From: Bartonella henselae str. Houston-1
GTDB lineage: Bacteria; Pseudomonadota; Alphaproteobacteria; Rhizobiales; Rhizobiaceae
Length of the DNA: 64,000 bases
Reading direction: 5' to 3'
NCBI RefSeq assembly: GCF_000046705.1
Contig: NC_005956.1
Coordinates: 744,001-808,000, forward strand
Shown here: positions 11,251 through 21,959 of the stretch, in pieces
How the letters are laid out: each line of letters begins with the position of its first letter
How positions within the stretch are numbered: the stretch's first letter is position 1
Notes under the pieces: generated by a model
What the model saw: only the letters and a program-made list of their open reading frames with translations
Told to the model about the DNA's origin: nothing
The model's database searches: none
Made by a program: the position numbers and the translations under genes

Positions 11251-12630
11251 ATGATAAAAAAATGGACGCCAGACTCCTGGAGAGCAAGGCCAGTTAAACA
11301 AGTTCCGACTTATCCTGATAAATCTGTTTTAGCAGATGTTGAACGAAAGCTAAGAAGTTATCCTCCTTTGGTTTTTGCGGGTGAGGCTCGTGATTTGAAA
11401 AATGAATTAGCAACCGTTGCAAGAGGTCAGGCTTTTTTATTGCAAGGTGGAGATTGTGCAGAAAGCTTTGCAGAGCACGAAGCTGATAATATCCGTGACT
11501 TTTTTCGTGTATTTTTGCAAATGGCGATTGTTTTAACTTTTGGCAGTTCTAAGCCAGTTGTTAAAATCGGTCGTATTGCCGGTCAGTTTGCAAAGCCACG
11601 CTCTTCAGAAATGGAAAGTAAAGAAGGTGTTGAGCTTCCTTCTTATCGAGGGGATATTATTAATGACATTGAGTTTGATATGAATTCTCGTATTCCTGAT
11701 CCGCAAAGAATGTCTATGGCTTATCGTCAATCTGCTGCAACACTTAATTTATTGCGTGCTTTTTCACAAGGGGGCTATGCTAATTTAGAAAATGTTCACG
11801 CATGGATGTTGAGTTTCGTTTTTAATAGCCCACAGGGGGAACGTTATGAAATGCTAGCAGAGCGTATTTCTGAGGCGATTGATTTTATGCGTTCCATAGG
11901 AATTAGTTCCAAAACGAATTCTTCATTACGTGAAACATCTTTTTATACCAGTCACGAAGCACTTTTGCTTAGTTATGAAGAGGCTTTAACACGGATTGAT
12001 TCGACTTCTGGAGATTGGTATGCAACGTCTGGCCATATGTTATGGATTGGCGATCGTACACGTCAGATTGATCATGCTCACGTTGAATATTGCCGCGGTA
12101 TTAAAAATCCACTTGGATTAAAATGTGGTCCTTCCATTGAATCTGATGAGCTTTTGAGATTGATTGATATTCTAAATCCTGAAAATGAACCGGGGCGATT
12201 AACACTCATTACACGTTTTGGTTATGATAAGGTTGAGAATTATCTGCCTAAATTGATCCGCGCAGTTGAACGTGAGAAGCGTAAGGTGATATGGTCATGC
12301 GATCCAATGCATGGTAATACAGTTACTGTCAATGGCTACAAAACACGCCCCTTTGATTATGTTTTGAAAGAGGTGGAGAGTTTTTTTTCAGTGCATTATG
12401 GAGAGGGAACTTATCCAGGGGGCATTCATATTGAAATGACTGGTCGTGATGTAACTGAATGTACAGGTGGTGCACGTGCTATTTCTGTAGAAGATTTATC
12501 TGATCGTTATCATACGCAGTGTGATCCACGATTAAATGCAGATCAAGCGTTGGAATTAGCTTTTCTTGTAGCTGAACTCCTGAAGAAAAATCGTGATACG
12601 GAACCATTAGTGTTTGCCGCAAACGGTTAG
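11251..12630 (+). CDS. aroF: Class II 3-deoxy-7-phosphoheptulonate synthase
   Basis: First enzyme of the shikimate pathway, condensing phosphoenolpyruvate with erythrose 4-phosphate. It is the class II (plant-like) type, 459 residues. Visible family motifs are [14 protein letters not shown] (metal-binding Cys), [43 protein letters not shown] and [25 protein letters not shown] lies about 6 nt before the ATG. The gene stands 78 nt after gor. The symbol follows common usage for this class and could equally be aroG or aroH. Confidence 0.95.
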   Translation: MIKKWTPDSWRARPVKQVPTYPDKSVLADVERKLRSYPPLVFAGEARDLKNELATVARGQAFLLQGGDCAESFAEHEADNIRDFFRVFLQMAIVLTFGSSKPVVKIGRIAGQFAKPRSSEMESKEGVELPSYRGDIINDIEFDMNSRIPDPQRMSMAYRQSAATLNLLRAFSQGGYANLENVHAWMLSFVFNSPQGERYEMLAERISEAIDFMRSIGISSKTNSSLRETSFYTSHEALLLSYEEALTRIDSTSGDWYATSGHMLWIGDRTRQIDHAHVEYCRGIKNPLGLKCGPSIESDELLRLIDILNPENEPGRLTLITRFGYDKVENYLPKLIRAVEREKRKVIWSCDPMHGNTVTVNGYKTRPFDYVLKEVESFFSVHYGEGTYPGGIHIEMTGRDVTECTGGARAISVEDLSDRYHTQCDPRLNADQALELAFLVAELLKKNRDTEPLVFAANG

Positions 12631-12739
12631 ATAGAAAATGGCATAACATTTTTATGTAGATTTTTATAAGAGCAGAGTTTTTTTGAAAAAGGAATGTTTT
12701 CAATAAGTAAAACAGAGTTGTGGTTACCAAACGGATGAA

Positions 12740-14419
12740 ATGGTACAAAGGCTTATGAAAAATGATTTTCGGGTAGCAGTTGCCCAATTAAATCCTATAG
12801 TTGGTGATATTGAGGGAAACTTTTCTCTTGCCGTAATGGCGCATCAAAAGGCTAAAGAAGAAGGTGCTAACCTTGTATTATTCACTGAGCTTTTTATAAG
12901 TGCTTATCCACCGGAAGATCTCGTTTTGAAACCTGCTTTTACTAAAGCATGTGAAGATGCTGTTAAAAAATTAGCAAAGCTAACAAAAGGAGGGCCAGGA
13001 ATAGTCATTGGTCTTCCTTTAAGGCATAGTGATAACATTTACAATGGCGTTGTGCTTCTTGATGAAGGACGGATAGTTACCGAAAGCTTAAAATTTGATC
13101 TACCTAATTATGCTGAATTTGACGAAAAGCGTGTATTTTCTTCTGGTCCACGCCCTGAGCCTATTGTCTATCATGGGTTAAAACTAGGAATAGTGATTTG
13201 TGAAGATATTTGGAATGATTTCTCTCTGTGTGCAGAACTTGCCAATAAAGGAGCTGAGATTATTCTCGTCCTTAATGGATCTCCTTACCATCGTAATAAA
13301 ATACTAAAAAGGATAGAAGTTGTTCGTGCGCAAGCTCTTCAATCCGGTCTGTCAATTGTTTATGCTAATCAAGTTGGTGGTCAAGATGAGCTGGTTTTTG
13401 ATGGAGGCTCTTTTGCGTTGAATGGACAAGGCAAAATGGTGTTTCAAATGAAACATTTTGAAAATCATATTGCTTTGAGTCATTGGCAAAAAAAAACGGC
13501 TGGATGGCAATGTGTTTCTGGTCCAAATGAAACTCTTCTCAATGGGTTAGCTGCTGATTATCAAGCTTGTGTTTTGGGTTTGAGAGATTACGTCAATAAA
13601 AACCGCTTTCAGAATGTTATTCTTGGTCTTTCAGGAGGAATTGATTCAGCTCTGTGTACGACAATGGCGGTTGATGCTCTTGGCGCTGAGAAGGTCCGCA
13701 CTGTAATGATGCCTTATCATTATACTTCACAAGAATCATTAAAAGATGCTAAAGAATGTGCACATCTTTTAGGATGTCGTTATGAAATAATACCGATTGT
13801 TCAACCTGTTGAAGTTTTTTTGAAGACGATGGCACCTGTTTTTTTAGGGTTGCCATCTGATGTAACAGAAGAGAATCTTCAAAGTCGTGTACGCGGCGTT
13901 ATCTTGATGGCGCTTTCGAATAAATTTGGCTCAATGGTGGTAACAACAGGCAATAAATCGGAAATGGCTGTGGGATATGCAACACTTTATGGTGATATGA
14001 ATGGAGGTTTTAATCCTCTTAAAGATGTTTATAAAACGCAGGTTTATGCATTAGCTCAGTGGCGCAATCAAAATCACTTGCAAAATTTGAAGGGACCAGA
14101 GGGAGTTGTAATTCCCCCCAATATTATAGCAAAAGCACCCTCCGCAGAGCTTCGAGAAAATCAAAAAGATGAAGATTCCCTTCCACCTTATCCTATTCTG
14201 GATGATATTTTGCAATCTCTTATAGAAGATGACATGAGTGTTTGTGATATTATTAAACGTGGGTATTTACGAGAAACAGTTGAGAAAATTGAACATCTTA
14301 TTTATGGTGCCGAATACAAAAGGCGACAATCCGCCCCTGGCGTAAAAATCAGTTACAAGAACTTTGGACGCGATCGCCGTTATCCCATTGTCAATCGTTT
14401 TCGCAATAATAAAAATTGA
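12740..14419 (+). CDS. nadE: Glutamine-dependent NAD(+) synthetase
   Basis: Final step of NAD biosynthesis, amidating deaminated NAD with glutamine as nitrogen donor. It has 559 residues in two domains. The N-terminal nitrilase-type glutaminase has a catalytic triad of Glu in [15 protein letters not shown] (about residue 50), Lys in [10 protein letters not shown] and Cys in [11 protein letters not shown]. The C-terminal synthetase has the ATP loop [11 protein letters not shown]. Start choice is ATG 12740 or ATG 12755, and the latter follows an AAAGG at close spacing. The stop codon is 8 nt before the ATG of the second gltX, suggesting co-transcription. Confidence 0.96.
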   Translation: MVQRLMKNDFRVAVAQLNPIVGDIEGNFSLAVMAHQKAKEEGANLVLFTELFISAYPPEDLVLKPAFTKACEDAVKKLAKLTKGGPGIVIGLPLRHSDNIYNGVVLLDEGRIVTESLKFDLPNYAEFDEKRVFSSGPRPEPIVYHGLKLGIVICEDIWNDFSLCAELANKGAEIILVLNGSPYHRNKILKRIEVVRAQALQSGLSIVYANQVGGQDELVFDGGSFALNGQGKMVFQMKHFENHIALSHWQKKTAGWQCVSGPNETLLNGLAADYQACVLGLRDYVNKNRFQNVILGLSGGIDSALCTTMAVDALGAEKVRTVMMPYHYTSQESLKDAKECAHLLGCRYEIIPIVQPVEVFLKTMAPVFLGLPSDVTEENLQSRVRGVILMALSNKFGSMVVTTGNKSEMAVGYATLYGDMNGGFNPLKDVYKTQVYALAQWRNQNHLQNLKGPEGVVIPPNIIAKAPSAELRENQKDEDSLPPYPILDDILQSLIEDDMSVCDIIKRGYLRETVEKIEHLIYGAEYKRRQSAPGVKISYKNFGRDRRYPIVNRFRNNKN

Positions 14420-14427
14420 GCATTTTT

Positions 14428-15807
14428 ATGATAAAAGTTCGTTTTGCACCTTCTCCAACAGGTTATATTCACATTGGCAATATCCGTATTGCCTTGTTCA
14501 ACTGGCTTTATGCGCAAGCGCATAATGGAACATTTATTTTGCGCTATGATAATACGGATGTTGAACGTTCTAAACAGGAATATATTGATGCTATTGCTGT
14601 TGATCTTGAATGGCTTGGTATTCAACCAGATGAGATTTATTATCAATCTAAGAGATTTAATCGATATGATGAAGTTGCAGAAATTCTCAAACAACGTGGT
14701 CTTCTTTATCCCTGTTATGAGACAGCAGAAGAATTAGATCGACGTCGCAAAATCCAGCTTTCACGCAAATTGCCTCCTGTCTATGACCGCGCTGCATTGA
14801 AATTGACACCAGAAAAGAAAAGAGAATTTGAAACACAAGGTCGTAAACCGCATTGGCGTTTTCTTCTTCCTAATTTTGAAAATGATCCTTTACAAAAAAA
14901 GCGAACAGAAGTTTGCTGGAACGATGCAGTAAAGGGAAAGCAGACAATAGATTTGGCTTCTCTTTCAGATCCTGTTCTCATTCGTGAAGATGGAAGCTAC
15001 CTTTATACACTGCCTTCTGTGGTTGATGATATAGATATGGCTATTACGCATATTATTCGTGGGGATGATCATATTACAAATACAGGTGCGCAGATTGCTC
15101 TTTTTGAAGCCCTCAATGCCAAATTACCAACTTTTGGTCATATCAATTTATTGACTACGCTTTTAGGAAAAGGGCTCTCAAAACGAAACAATGATCTTTC
15201 TATCCACTCTCTACGGGCAGATGGATTTGAATCTATAGCTGTTCAGTGTCTTGCTGTTTTGATTGGAACATCACAAAATGTTCATCCTTATCCTAATCAA
15301 GCAGTTCTTTTAGAGCATTTCAATCTGCAAGATACGTCAAGATCGGTTGCAAAATTTGATATTGCTGATCTTCTTACTTTGAATAGTCATTTTGTCCATG
15401 AGTTAACCTATGAAGAAGTTAAAAAGCGTCTTGAAAATCTTTCTATTAATGGAGAAAAGGTGGAGTGTTTTTGGAACGCAATAAGAAGCAATATTAATAA
15501 AGTGAATGATGCTGTTTTGTGGTGGAAAATGCTTCATGATGAACAGAACTTTGATACAGTGGCACTTGAGGATCGCGCATTCGTTCGTCAGTCACTTAAT
15601 TTATTGCCCGAAGGTACATTGAATGAGGAAAGTTGGAAAGTTTGGACGGTGGCATTAAAAGAAAAAACAGGTCGTAGAGGAAAAGCTTTATTTATGCCCT
15701 TACGTCAGGCACTTACTGGAATGGATCATGGACCTGAAATGGGAAAAATTTTACAGCTCTTAGGGCGTGAAAAAGTAATAGAAAGACTGATTATACAAGG
15801 GGAATAA
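14428..15807 (+). CDS. gltX: Second glutamyl-tRNA synthetase (GluRS2-like)
   Basis: Class I aminoacyl-tRNA synthetase of 459 residues, paralogous to the copy at 3916. The HIGH motif is YIHIGNIR (residues 13-20) and the KMSKS motif is GLSKR (249-253). The normal RIEDTD signature is replaced by [10 protein letters not shown] (39-48). I chose ATG 14428, since [12 protein letters not shown] aligns with the family start; an in-frame TTG at 14416 overlaps nadE. In other bacteria with two GluRS enzymes, one copy prefers tRNA-Gln and feeds the GatCAB amidotransferase. That role is likely here but not shown. Confidence 0.92.
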   Translation: MIKVRFAPSPTGYIHIGNIRIALFNWLYAQAHNGTFILRYDNTDVERSKQEYIDAIAVDLEWLGIQPDEIYYQSKRFNRYDEVAEILKQRGLLYPCYETAEELDRRRKIQLSRKLPPVYDRAALKLTPEKKREFETQGRKPHWRFLLPNFENDPLQKKRTEVCWNDAVKGKQTIDLASLSDPVLIREDGSYLYTLPSVVDDIDMAITHIIRGDDHITNTGAQIALFEALNAKLPTFGHINLLTTLLGKGLSKRNNDLSIHSLRADGFESIAVQCLAVLIGTSQNVHPYPNQAVLLEHFNLQDTSRSVAKFDIADLLTLNSHFVHELTYEEVKKRLENLSINGEKVECFWNAIRSNINKVNDAVLWWKMLHDEQNFDTVALEDRAFVRQSLNLLPEGTLNEESWKVWTVALKEKTGRRGKALFMPLRQALTGMDHGPEMGKILQLLGREKVIERLIIQGE

Positions 15808-15883
15808 AAACGAATACCCCTTATTGTATTGGTTTGAGGGTTTTGTAGGTGATTTTCTCTATTCAAAGAAGCAAATTTCTATT

Positions 15884-17287
15884 TTAAGTGCGGATTTTTA
15901 TGAGCATAAATGCCGGTATATCATCACCAAATCCAGAGGGAGTATGATTTTTATTTTTTCGAGAATGACATTTTTGAAGGAGATTGACTTTATTATTCGT
16001 GGCTTTCATATAACCAACTTTATCATCTTTCAAGGACTTTTGGGTATGAACAGAACGCTCTTTTTGAGCAGTTTTCTTTGACGATGTTGGAGATTTTCTC
16101 TTTAAAATGATATCATCTTTTTGATCAGTGGTTGTTAAAGTAGAGAGATCTCCAGTAAGCCATTCAATTTTTTCGTTGCTTATTTCTTCAATGGCATTTA
16201 TATATTTTTGATCAGTTTTTGTGACAATCGTAAAAGCTTTTCCGCTACGATTTGCACGTCCTGTACGACCAATTCTATGAATGTAGTCTTCAGCGTGTGT
16301 AGGAACATCATAATTGAAGACATGGCTTACGGCTGGAATATCAAGTCCTCGTGCAGCCACATCAGAGGCGACAAGAAGTGTGATTTTGTTGTCTTTAAAG
16401 TCAGCCAATGTACTCATACGAGAATATTGGTCCATATCGCCATGAAGTGCCCCTACACTAAAATTATGTCTAATGAGCGATCTCAAAAGTTCAGAGATAT
16501 CTCTCTTTCGGTTACAAAAAATAATAGCATTTTTAAGTTTATCACCTTCATTGTGGATAAGTTCTCGCAAAACAGCTCTTTTATCCCATGCCTTATTTCC
16601 AGATTTGACGAGCCGTTGTGTAATTGTGCTAGCTGTCGAGGATGCTTTTGTAACTTCAACAGTCACAGGAGAATGTAAAAATTGCTTTGTTAGTTTTGTG
16701 ATTTCTGGCGCCATTGTTGCGGAGAAGAACAAAGTTTGACGCGTAAAGGGGGTTAGCTTACAGATGCGTTCAATCTCAGGAATAAAACCCATATCCAACA
16801 TACGATCAGCTTCATCAATAACAAGAATTTCAACACCCATTAAGAGCAATTTACCGCGTTCGAAATGGTCAAGAAGACGTCCTGGTGTTGCTATAAGAAC
16901 ATCAACTCCCCTTTCAAGTTTACGATCTTGCTGTTCAAAAGACACGCCACCGATGAGCAGAGCAACATTTAAACGATGATTTATTCCGTATTTATCGAAA
17001 TTTTCTTCAACTTGGGCTGCAAGTTCCCGTGTTGGTTCTAGTATGAGAGTACGGGGCATACGCGCTCTTGCACGGCCTTTTTCAAGGAGAGTTAGCATAG
17101 GCAAAACGAAAGAGGCTGTTTTTCCAGTTCCTGTTTGGGCTATTCCTAAAACGTCTCTTCTCTGTAGTACATGTGGAATTGTACCACTCTGAATAGGTGT
17201 TGGAACAGTGTATCCAACTGACTTTACTGCCTTGATAACCTTTGCAGAAAGACCTAAATCATCAAAATTATTTAAAGGTGGTGTCAT
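15884..17287 (-). CDS. rhlE: DEAD-box ATP-dependent RNA helicase, RhlE type
   Basis: Cytoplasmic RNA helicase of 467 residues, probably acting in ribosome assembly or RNA turnover. All core motifs are visible: Q motif with GYTVPTPIQ, motif I AQTGTGKT (50-57), Ia PTRELA, Ib TPGR, II DEAD (158-161), III SAT (189-191), V ASDVAARGLD and VI HRIGRTGR. The final 70 residues form a lysine- and serine-rich basic tail typical of the RhlE subgroup. The gene converges with gltX2, their ends being 76 nt apart. Its ribosome site is weak. Confidence 0.95.
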   Translation of the reverse strand: MTPPLNNFDDLGLSAKVIKAVKSVGYTVPTPIQSGTIPHVLQRRDVLGIAQTGTGKTASFVLPMLTLLEKGRARARMPRTLILEPTRELAAQVEENFDKYGINHRLNVALLIGGVSFEQQDRKLERGVDVLIATPGRLLDHFERGKLLLMGVEILVIDEADRMLDMGFIPEIERICKLTPFTRQTLFFSATMAPEITKLTKQFLHSPVTVEVTKASSTASTITQRLVKSGNKAWDKRAVLRELIHNEGDKLKNAIIFCNRKRDISELLRSLIRHNFSVGALHGDMDQYSRMSTLADFKDNKITLLVASDVAARGLDIPAVSHVFNYDVPTHAEDYIHRIGRTGRANRSGKAFTIVTKTDQKYINAIEEISNEKIEWLTGDLSTLTTTDQKDDIILKRKSPTSSKKTAQKERSVHTQKSLKDDKVGYMKATNNKVNLLQKCHSRKNKNHTPSGFGDDIPAFMLIKIRT

Positions 17288-17432
17288 TTTTCTATCAATT
17301 GCTCTGCGATTTTAACTTCGCTTTTCAAATTCTTAGTAAATTAAGTATCCTACATTATAGAGAGGGGTAAGATGCCTTCATAAAAAAGTCAACTATAACG
17401 GACATACACGCATAGAGAGCATAATACAATAA

Positions 17433-18206
17433 TTAATAGAGGAATTGTTCTGATAAAATACGTTCATCCCATGAATGGTTAGAGTCAAAAAGGATTGAGA
17501 CTGTTACTTCTTTTGCCGTTGAAATAGTAACTGAATAGACAGATTTAACTTCAACATTATCGGCTGCTGCATTTACAGGACGTTTGTCAGATTCGAGCAT
17601 ATCAAAGCGTACTATTGCCGTGTTAGGAAGCAATGCTCCATGCCAGCGACGAGGACGAAAAGGACTAACGGGAGTAAGCGCCATAAGGGGAGCCATGAGA
17701 GGCAAAATAGGTCCTTGCGCTGATAAATTATATGCGGTAGATCCTGCTGGTGTGGCAACGAGGATACCATCGCAACTTAATTGTTCCATACGCACGTTGT
17801 TATCAATGCTGATACGAATTTTTGCTGCCTGGTAAGATTGACGAAAGAGAGATACTTCATTGATGGCGAGTGCTTCAATAGTTCCTTGACACTCAGCTTT
17901 TGCAATCATACGCAGGGGATGAATCTCCTTTTTATGTGCGACAGCAATGCGATTTGGCAATTTTTCTTCATGAAATTCATTCATAAGAAATCCTACAGCG
18001 CCTTGATTCATGCCATAAATAGGTTTTCCAGTGTTCATAACATTGTGTACTGTTTGTAACATTGTTCCATCGCCACCAATTGCAACAACGACATCAGTTT
18101 CTTCCAAAGAATAGTGACCGTAAACGGAAATTAATTTATTGGTCGCTTTAATAGCGTTCTCAGTTTCCGCAGAAATAAAATGAAAGCGGCTTGGTAATTG
18201 AGTCAT
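17433..18206 (-). CDS. nadK: NAD kinase
   Basis: Phosphorylates NAD to NADP in the cytoplasm. It is 257 residues, the short form common in Rhizobiales. Key motifs are VVAIGGDGTMLQTVH (GGDG at residues 44-47), YGMNQGAVGFLMNEF, the NE-type segment LAINEVSLFR, and the DGILVATPAGSTAYNLSAQG glycine-rich loop. An AGGATAA site precedes the ATG. It is transcribed toward the helicase gene with 145 nt between them. Confidence 0.96.
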   Translation of the reverse strand: MTQLPSRFHFISAETENAIKATNKLISVYGHYSLEETDVVVAIGGDGTMLQTVHNVMNTGKPIYGMNQGAVGFLMNEFHEEKLPNRIAVAHKKEIHPLRMIAKAECQGTIEALAINEVSLFRQSYQAAKIRISIDNNVRMEQLSCDGILVATPAGSTAYNLSAQGPILPLMAPLMALTPVSPFRPRRWHGALLPNTAIVRFDMLESDKRPVNAAADNVEVKSVYSVTISTAKEVTVSILFDSNHSWDERILSEQFLY

Positions 18207-18475
18207 TAAAAGTTATCCTGATATTTGCAATTTATTTTGTAGCTTACTTTTTGAGAGTTTTGAAGTTGTAATAAAAGCTGTTTTTATAAAAAGAAGAGAA
18301 TTTTGTATAAAAGGGAAGCTATTTGAAGAGAAAAGATTATTGCAGAAAAGAGGAAGAAGACTGCGCAGTTTGCATAAAACATAAACAAGTATTTTTATCA
18401 GAATGATAATTCATCATTGAAGCAGAGAGTATGATCAGTTAAAAGGCTAAAAATGATTTTAGTAGCCAGTGATAA

Positions 18476-18552
18476 GCACCCGTAGCTCAGTTGGATAGAG
18501 CGCTGCCCTCCGAAGGCAGAGGTCACAGATTCGAATTCTGTCGGGTGCACCA
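18476..18552 (+). tRNA. tRNA-Arg, anticodon CCG, CCA encoded
   Basis: A complete cloverleaf of 77 nt. The acceptor stem GCACCCG (18476-18482) pairs perfectly with CGGGTGC (18542-18548), followed by discriminator A and an encoded CCA (18550-18552). The anticodon arm CTGCC/GGCAG (18503-18507, 18515-18519) encloses loop CTCCGAA with anticodon CCG at 18510-18512. The TTCGAAT T-loop is present. No integrase lies next to it. Confidence 0.98.
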
Positions 18553-19142
18553 AGCTTTTTCATTTCATTTTTTATCATTTTTGTAATGGGTCTTGATTTT
18601 TGATAATAGATTGTTTTTATTTTAAAAAGATAGAGCTTATTGCTTTTTCTAAAGCCATTATGGTTAATTGTTTTGATTATTAAAATCTAGAAAGTGGGGG
18701 GCTTAATGAAAAAAATTGCTGTAATTTTTGTTATTTTTATAGAGACATTACATTCTGTATGAATAAAAATGCTTTTTAATTTATGAGATAAAACTGCTCT
18801 TTTAGTTATTTTAGGAAGCAGATTGGAATTCAGGAATTTTGTTTTCAATATCTTTCTTTATTATGAGCATGATGAGGGTATTCTTATAATATTGCATTGA
18901 AAATTTCATAAAAATTATTCGTGAATTGATATGCATACATATCTTAATATTTTTACTTTTCGTGAAATTATAGAAAGAAAAATGTACGAATATCGTTATT
19001 GAGCAGATTTAAAGGATGGGCAGAATTGGTTCATCTAAGCAATTTTAATTGTCGCATAAGTGTTAAAGAGCAAAGTTACTTTTTTGTTTGATAAATAAAT
19101 GAGCAGCAGTATTAAGTCTATAAATGAGCGAGAAGGAAAATT
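18553..19142. other. Intergenic region between tRNA-Arg and hutH
   Basis: About 590 bp, AT-rich. No reading frame of credible length; an 18-codon frame starting near 18706 is unlikely to be a gene. The right end should contain the hutH promoter. Confidence 0.5.
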
Positions 19143-20681
19143 ATGACTATTGTACTAAATCCGGGCAAAGTAACACTTAGCCAACTTGAAGCTGTTTACT
19201 GGAATGGTGAAGTAAGCAAACTTCATCATGATACGCATTTTGCTATCAAGAAGGGAGCAGAACGCATTGCAAAAATTGCTGCTGGAAGTGAGCCAGTTTA
19301 CGGTATCAATACCGGTTTTGGTAAATTGGCGTCGATTAAAATCGATGCAGACAATGTGGTTGTTTTACAAAGAAATCTTATTTTATCACATTGTTGTGGT
19401 GTAGGGGTGCCTTTAGCAGAAAATATTGTGCGTTTAATGATGACTTTAAAGCTCATTTCGTTAGGGCGAGGGGCTTCAGGTGTTCGTCTAGAATTGGTGC
19501 AATTGCTAGAAAATATGCTTGCAAATGGGGTTATTCCTGTCATCCCTGAAAAGGGGTCTGTTGGTGCATCAGGTGATCTTGCACCACTTGCTCATATGGC
19601 CGCTGTTATGATGGGAGAGGGAGAAGCGTTTTTTCAGAATATTCGTATGAGTGGGATTGCCGCTTTAGAGAAAGCAGGATTGTGTCCTATTACTTTAGAG
19701 GCAAAAGAAGGTTTGGCTCTTATTAACGGCACTCAAACATCAACAGCACTTGCTCTTGCAGGTCTTTTTCGAGGTTATCGGGCATTATGTGGTGGACTTC
19801 TTGCAGGAGCATTGACAACCGATGCTCTTATGGGATCAACAGCACCATTTCATCCTGATATCCATATTTTACGGGGCCATTATGGACAGATTGTGGTATC
19901 GGAAACATTAGAAAAGCTCGTAAAGGATTCAGGAATTCGCGCTGCACATTTGCGTGATGATGACCGTGTACAGGATCCTTACTGTATACGTTGTCAACCA
20001 CAAGTTATGGGTGCATGTTTTGATCTTCTTATAGCCGCAGCAAAAACACTGATTATTGAAGCAAATGCAGTCACAGATAATCCATTGATTTTAAGTGACG
20101 ATACAGTTGTATCGGGTGGAAACTTTCATGCTGAACCTGTAGCATTTGCTGCTGATCAGATCGCTCTTGCATTATGTGAAATAGGATCAATTTCTCAAAG
20201 GCGCATTGCTCTTATGGTGGATCCAGCGGTTTCTTATGGGCTTCCAGCTTTTTTAGCCAAAAATGCAGGTCTTAATTCGGGTTTTATGATTGCTGAAGTA
20301 ACAGCAGCAGCTTTAATGTCTGAAAATAAACAAATGGCGCATCCTGCTTCGGTTGATTCAACTCCAACTTCAGCAAATCAGGAAGATCATGTTTCAATGG
20401 CTTGCCATGGTGCTCGTCGATTGTTAGCAATGAGTGAAAATCTTTTTACTATTATTGGTATTGAAACGCTTGTTGCAGCACAAGGAATTGAATATCGGGC
20501 TCCTTTAAAAACAAGCTCCTTATTGCAATCTGTTATGGAATATCTCCGCAAAAATATTGATACTTTGAAGGGAGATCGTTATCTGGCATCAGATCTCCAT
20601 AAAGCGCATATCCTTGTGAGTGAAGGGCGTTTATTATCCGTTTTATCAGAAACAATTTTTCCACAATTAAAACCAAAATAA
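19143..20681 (+). CDS. hutH: Histidine ammonia-lyase
   Basis: Deaminates L-histidine to urocanate and ammonia, the first step of histidine use. It has 512 residues. The MIO prosthetic group forms from Ala142-Ser143-Gly144 in [15 protein letters not shown]. Other landmarks are [31 protein letters not shown] and NADNP-like TDNPLIL. The AAGGAAA ribosome site lies close to the ATG. No hutU, hutI or hutG is present in the window, so urocanate breakdown is not encoded nearby. The APC permease at 21960 may supply substrate. Confidence 0.97.
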   Translation: MTIVLNPGKVTLSQLEAVYWNGEVSKLHHDTHFAIKKGAERIAKIAAGSEPVYGINTGFGKLASIKIDADNVVVLQRNLILSHCCGVGVPLAENIVRLMMTLKLISLGRGASGVRLELVQLLENMLANGVIPVIPEKGSVGASGDLAPLAHMAAVMMGEGEAFFQNIRMSGIAALEKAGLCPITLEAKEGLALINGTQTSTALALAGLFRGYRALCGGLLAGALTTDALMGSTAPFHPDIHILRGHYGQIVVSETLEKLVKDSGIRAAHLRDDDRVQDPYCIRCQPQVMGACFDLLIAAAKTLIIEANAVTDNPLILSDDTVVSGGNFHAEPVAFAADQIALALCEIGSISQRRIALMVDPAVSYGLPAFLAKNAGLNSGFMIAEVTAAALMSENKQMAHPASVDSTPTSANQEDHVSMACHGARRLLAMSENLFTIIGIETLVAAQGIEYRAPLKTSSLLQSVMEYLRKNIDTLKGDRYLASDLHKAHILVSEGRLLSVLSETIFPQLKPK

Positions 20682-21121
20682 TATTTATTTTGAGGCAAGC
20701 AGGAAGGAGAGGCATTTAATTTTTGGATTTGCTCATACAACATGTGTGGAATTAATGATATTTTGCATACTTAAATGAATGTATATTCATTTAAGTGGTG
20801 ATATATGTTGGGTATTTGTGTTCAGTTATCTTCCTAATATTATATTTCATGGTGATATGATTTATAAGCACTAGTTTATGAAAGCTAATATTTGGAAGAC
20901 TGCTTTCCCAAGAGTTTTTACGAACCTTTTTAGCCTACTTGATAGAAAGCTACAAATTATAGATTTTCATCCTGTATTTCTTTACCCTTACAAAATTATA
21001 TTATGTGTATTCCATTAATTAAAGAGAATAGTTTTATTATCTATTATTCTTGTTTTGTAGATACTTGATGAGTTTCGTATTATTTATTTGTAGTTTAAAA
21101 AATCAAAATAGAGGGAAATAC
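20682..21121. other. Intergenic region after hutH
   Basis: About 440 bp without a supported gene. It includes a perfect 11-bp-arm palindrome at 20770-20795, annotated separately, and otherwise AT-rich sequence leading to the small membrane-protein gene. Confidence 0.5.
20770..20795. repeat. Perfect inverted repeat, 11-bp arms, 4-nt centre
   Basis: CTTAAATGAAT (20770-20780) is the exact reverse complement of ATTCATTTAAG (20785-20795), separated by GTAT. It lies 89 bp after hutH. It is AT-rich with no T-run, so it is a weak intrinsic terminator at best. An operator or a stem in a transcript end are alternatives. Confidence 0.6.
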
Positions 21122-21484
21122 ATGTTTATGAACAGCATATTACGTATTTTAATGGCAGTTATTTTTTGTTTTTCACAAATTGTAGAGGTTAATGCAAATC
21201 TTTGGAGATGTCGTTCTCAAGAGAGTACTTTTATGATCATGGTTGCACAAGAGAAAGATATTCTTGTTCAGGCGACAAATAGAGTGTTCATTGGTATTTC
21301 AAGTCAAAATGCTAGAGAAAATGATAGATCTATTATCAAACAAAAGGCTGAAAAGGTTATTTTTACTGCAATAGCTATTTTCCTTGGAACACTTGCACTT
21401 AAGATGGTTGGAGTTTTTAAGAGATGGGTAGGGACTAGGTTTTCTCAAGCCTTTGAAGATTGGAGAGATTCACTTTATTACTGA
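21122..21484 (+). CDS. Small membrane protein of unknown function
   Basis: A 120-residue protein I do not recognise. ATG 21122 follows GAGGGAAA at good spacing and is preferred over an in-frame start at 21050. The N-terminus is a hydrophobic segment ending near VEVNA, possibly a signal peptide. A second hydrophobic stretch (VIFTAIAIFLGTLALKMVGV, about residues 77-96) is followed by a basic and aromatic C-terminus. It looks like a small envelope protein specific to this lineage. Confidence 0.6.
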   Translation: MFMNSILRILMAVIFCFSQIVEVNANLWRCRSQESTFMIMVAQEKDILVQATNRVFIGISSQNARENDRSIIKQKAEKVIFTAIAIFLGTLALKMVGVFKRWVGTRFSQAFEDWRDSLYY

Positions 21485-21959
21485 TTAAGCTATTGCATTG
21501 GTGTTCGAAGTTGTTTTATACGATACCGTGTATAGTTTTTTATTGTTATGAGTTAAAAAATAAGAGAGAGTTTGCTTAAATTTTAGTGTACTTATGCTCA
21601 ACTAGTACGTTACGAATTTTTGAATTTCTGTTTCAGTACACAAAAAAGAAGTATGGGAATGAATATTGCATGAAAGCTAATATTTTTTTGCAAAAAATAG
21701 AGAATATGAAATGAATTAAATAACGATTATAAAAAATTTTATTACCACTTTCATCTAAATAAAATGATACAAAGTTGTAGGCTATAAAAAGCTAAATAAT
21801 TCACAATAAAAGTATTTTCATTGCCTAGGACAAAATGTCTAATTGGCCGATATTCGATGATTTTTAAATATATTCGTGAAAGAAACATAAGGCTTTATTT
21901 ATCATAGAGCTGGTGTTGAAGTGTGGATTTTATCAAAATTTCAGTGAATAAGGGAAAAA
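21485..21959. other. Intergenic region upstream of amino-acid permease
   Basis: About 475 bp, AT-rich, with no gene seen. It should hold the permease promoter. Confidence 0.5.

Noticed and set aside
18476..18552. tRNA-Arg as attachment site of the phage-like island
   Set aside because: It is 44 kb from the integrase and flanked by core genes on both sides, and no partial tRNA copy was noticed near the integrase.
21050..21121. Upstream extension of the small membrane-protein gene
   Set aside because: ATG 21122 has a good GAGGGAAA site and a proper signal-like start. The extension has no ribosome site.
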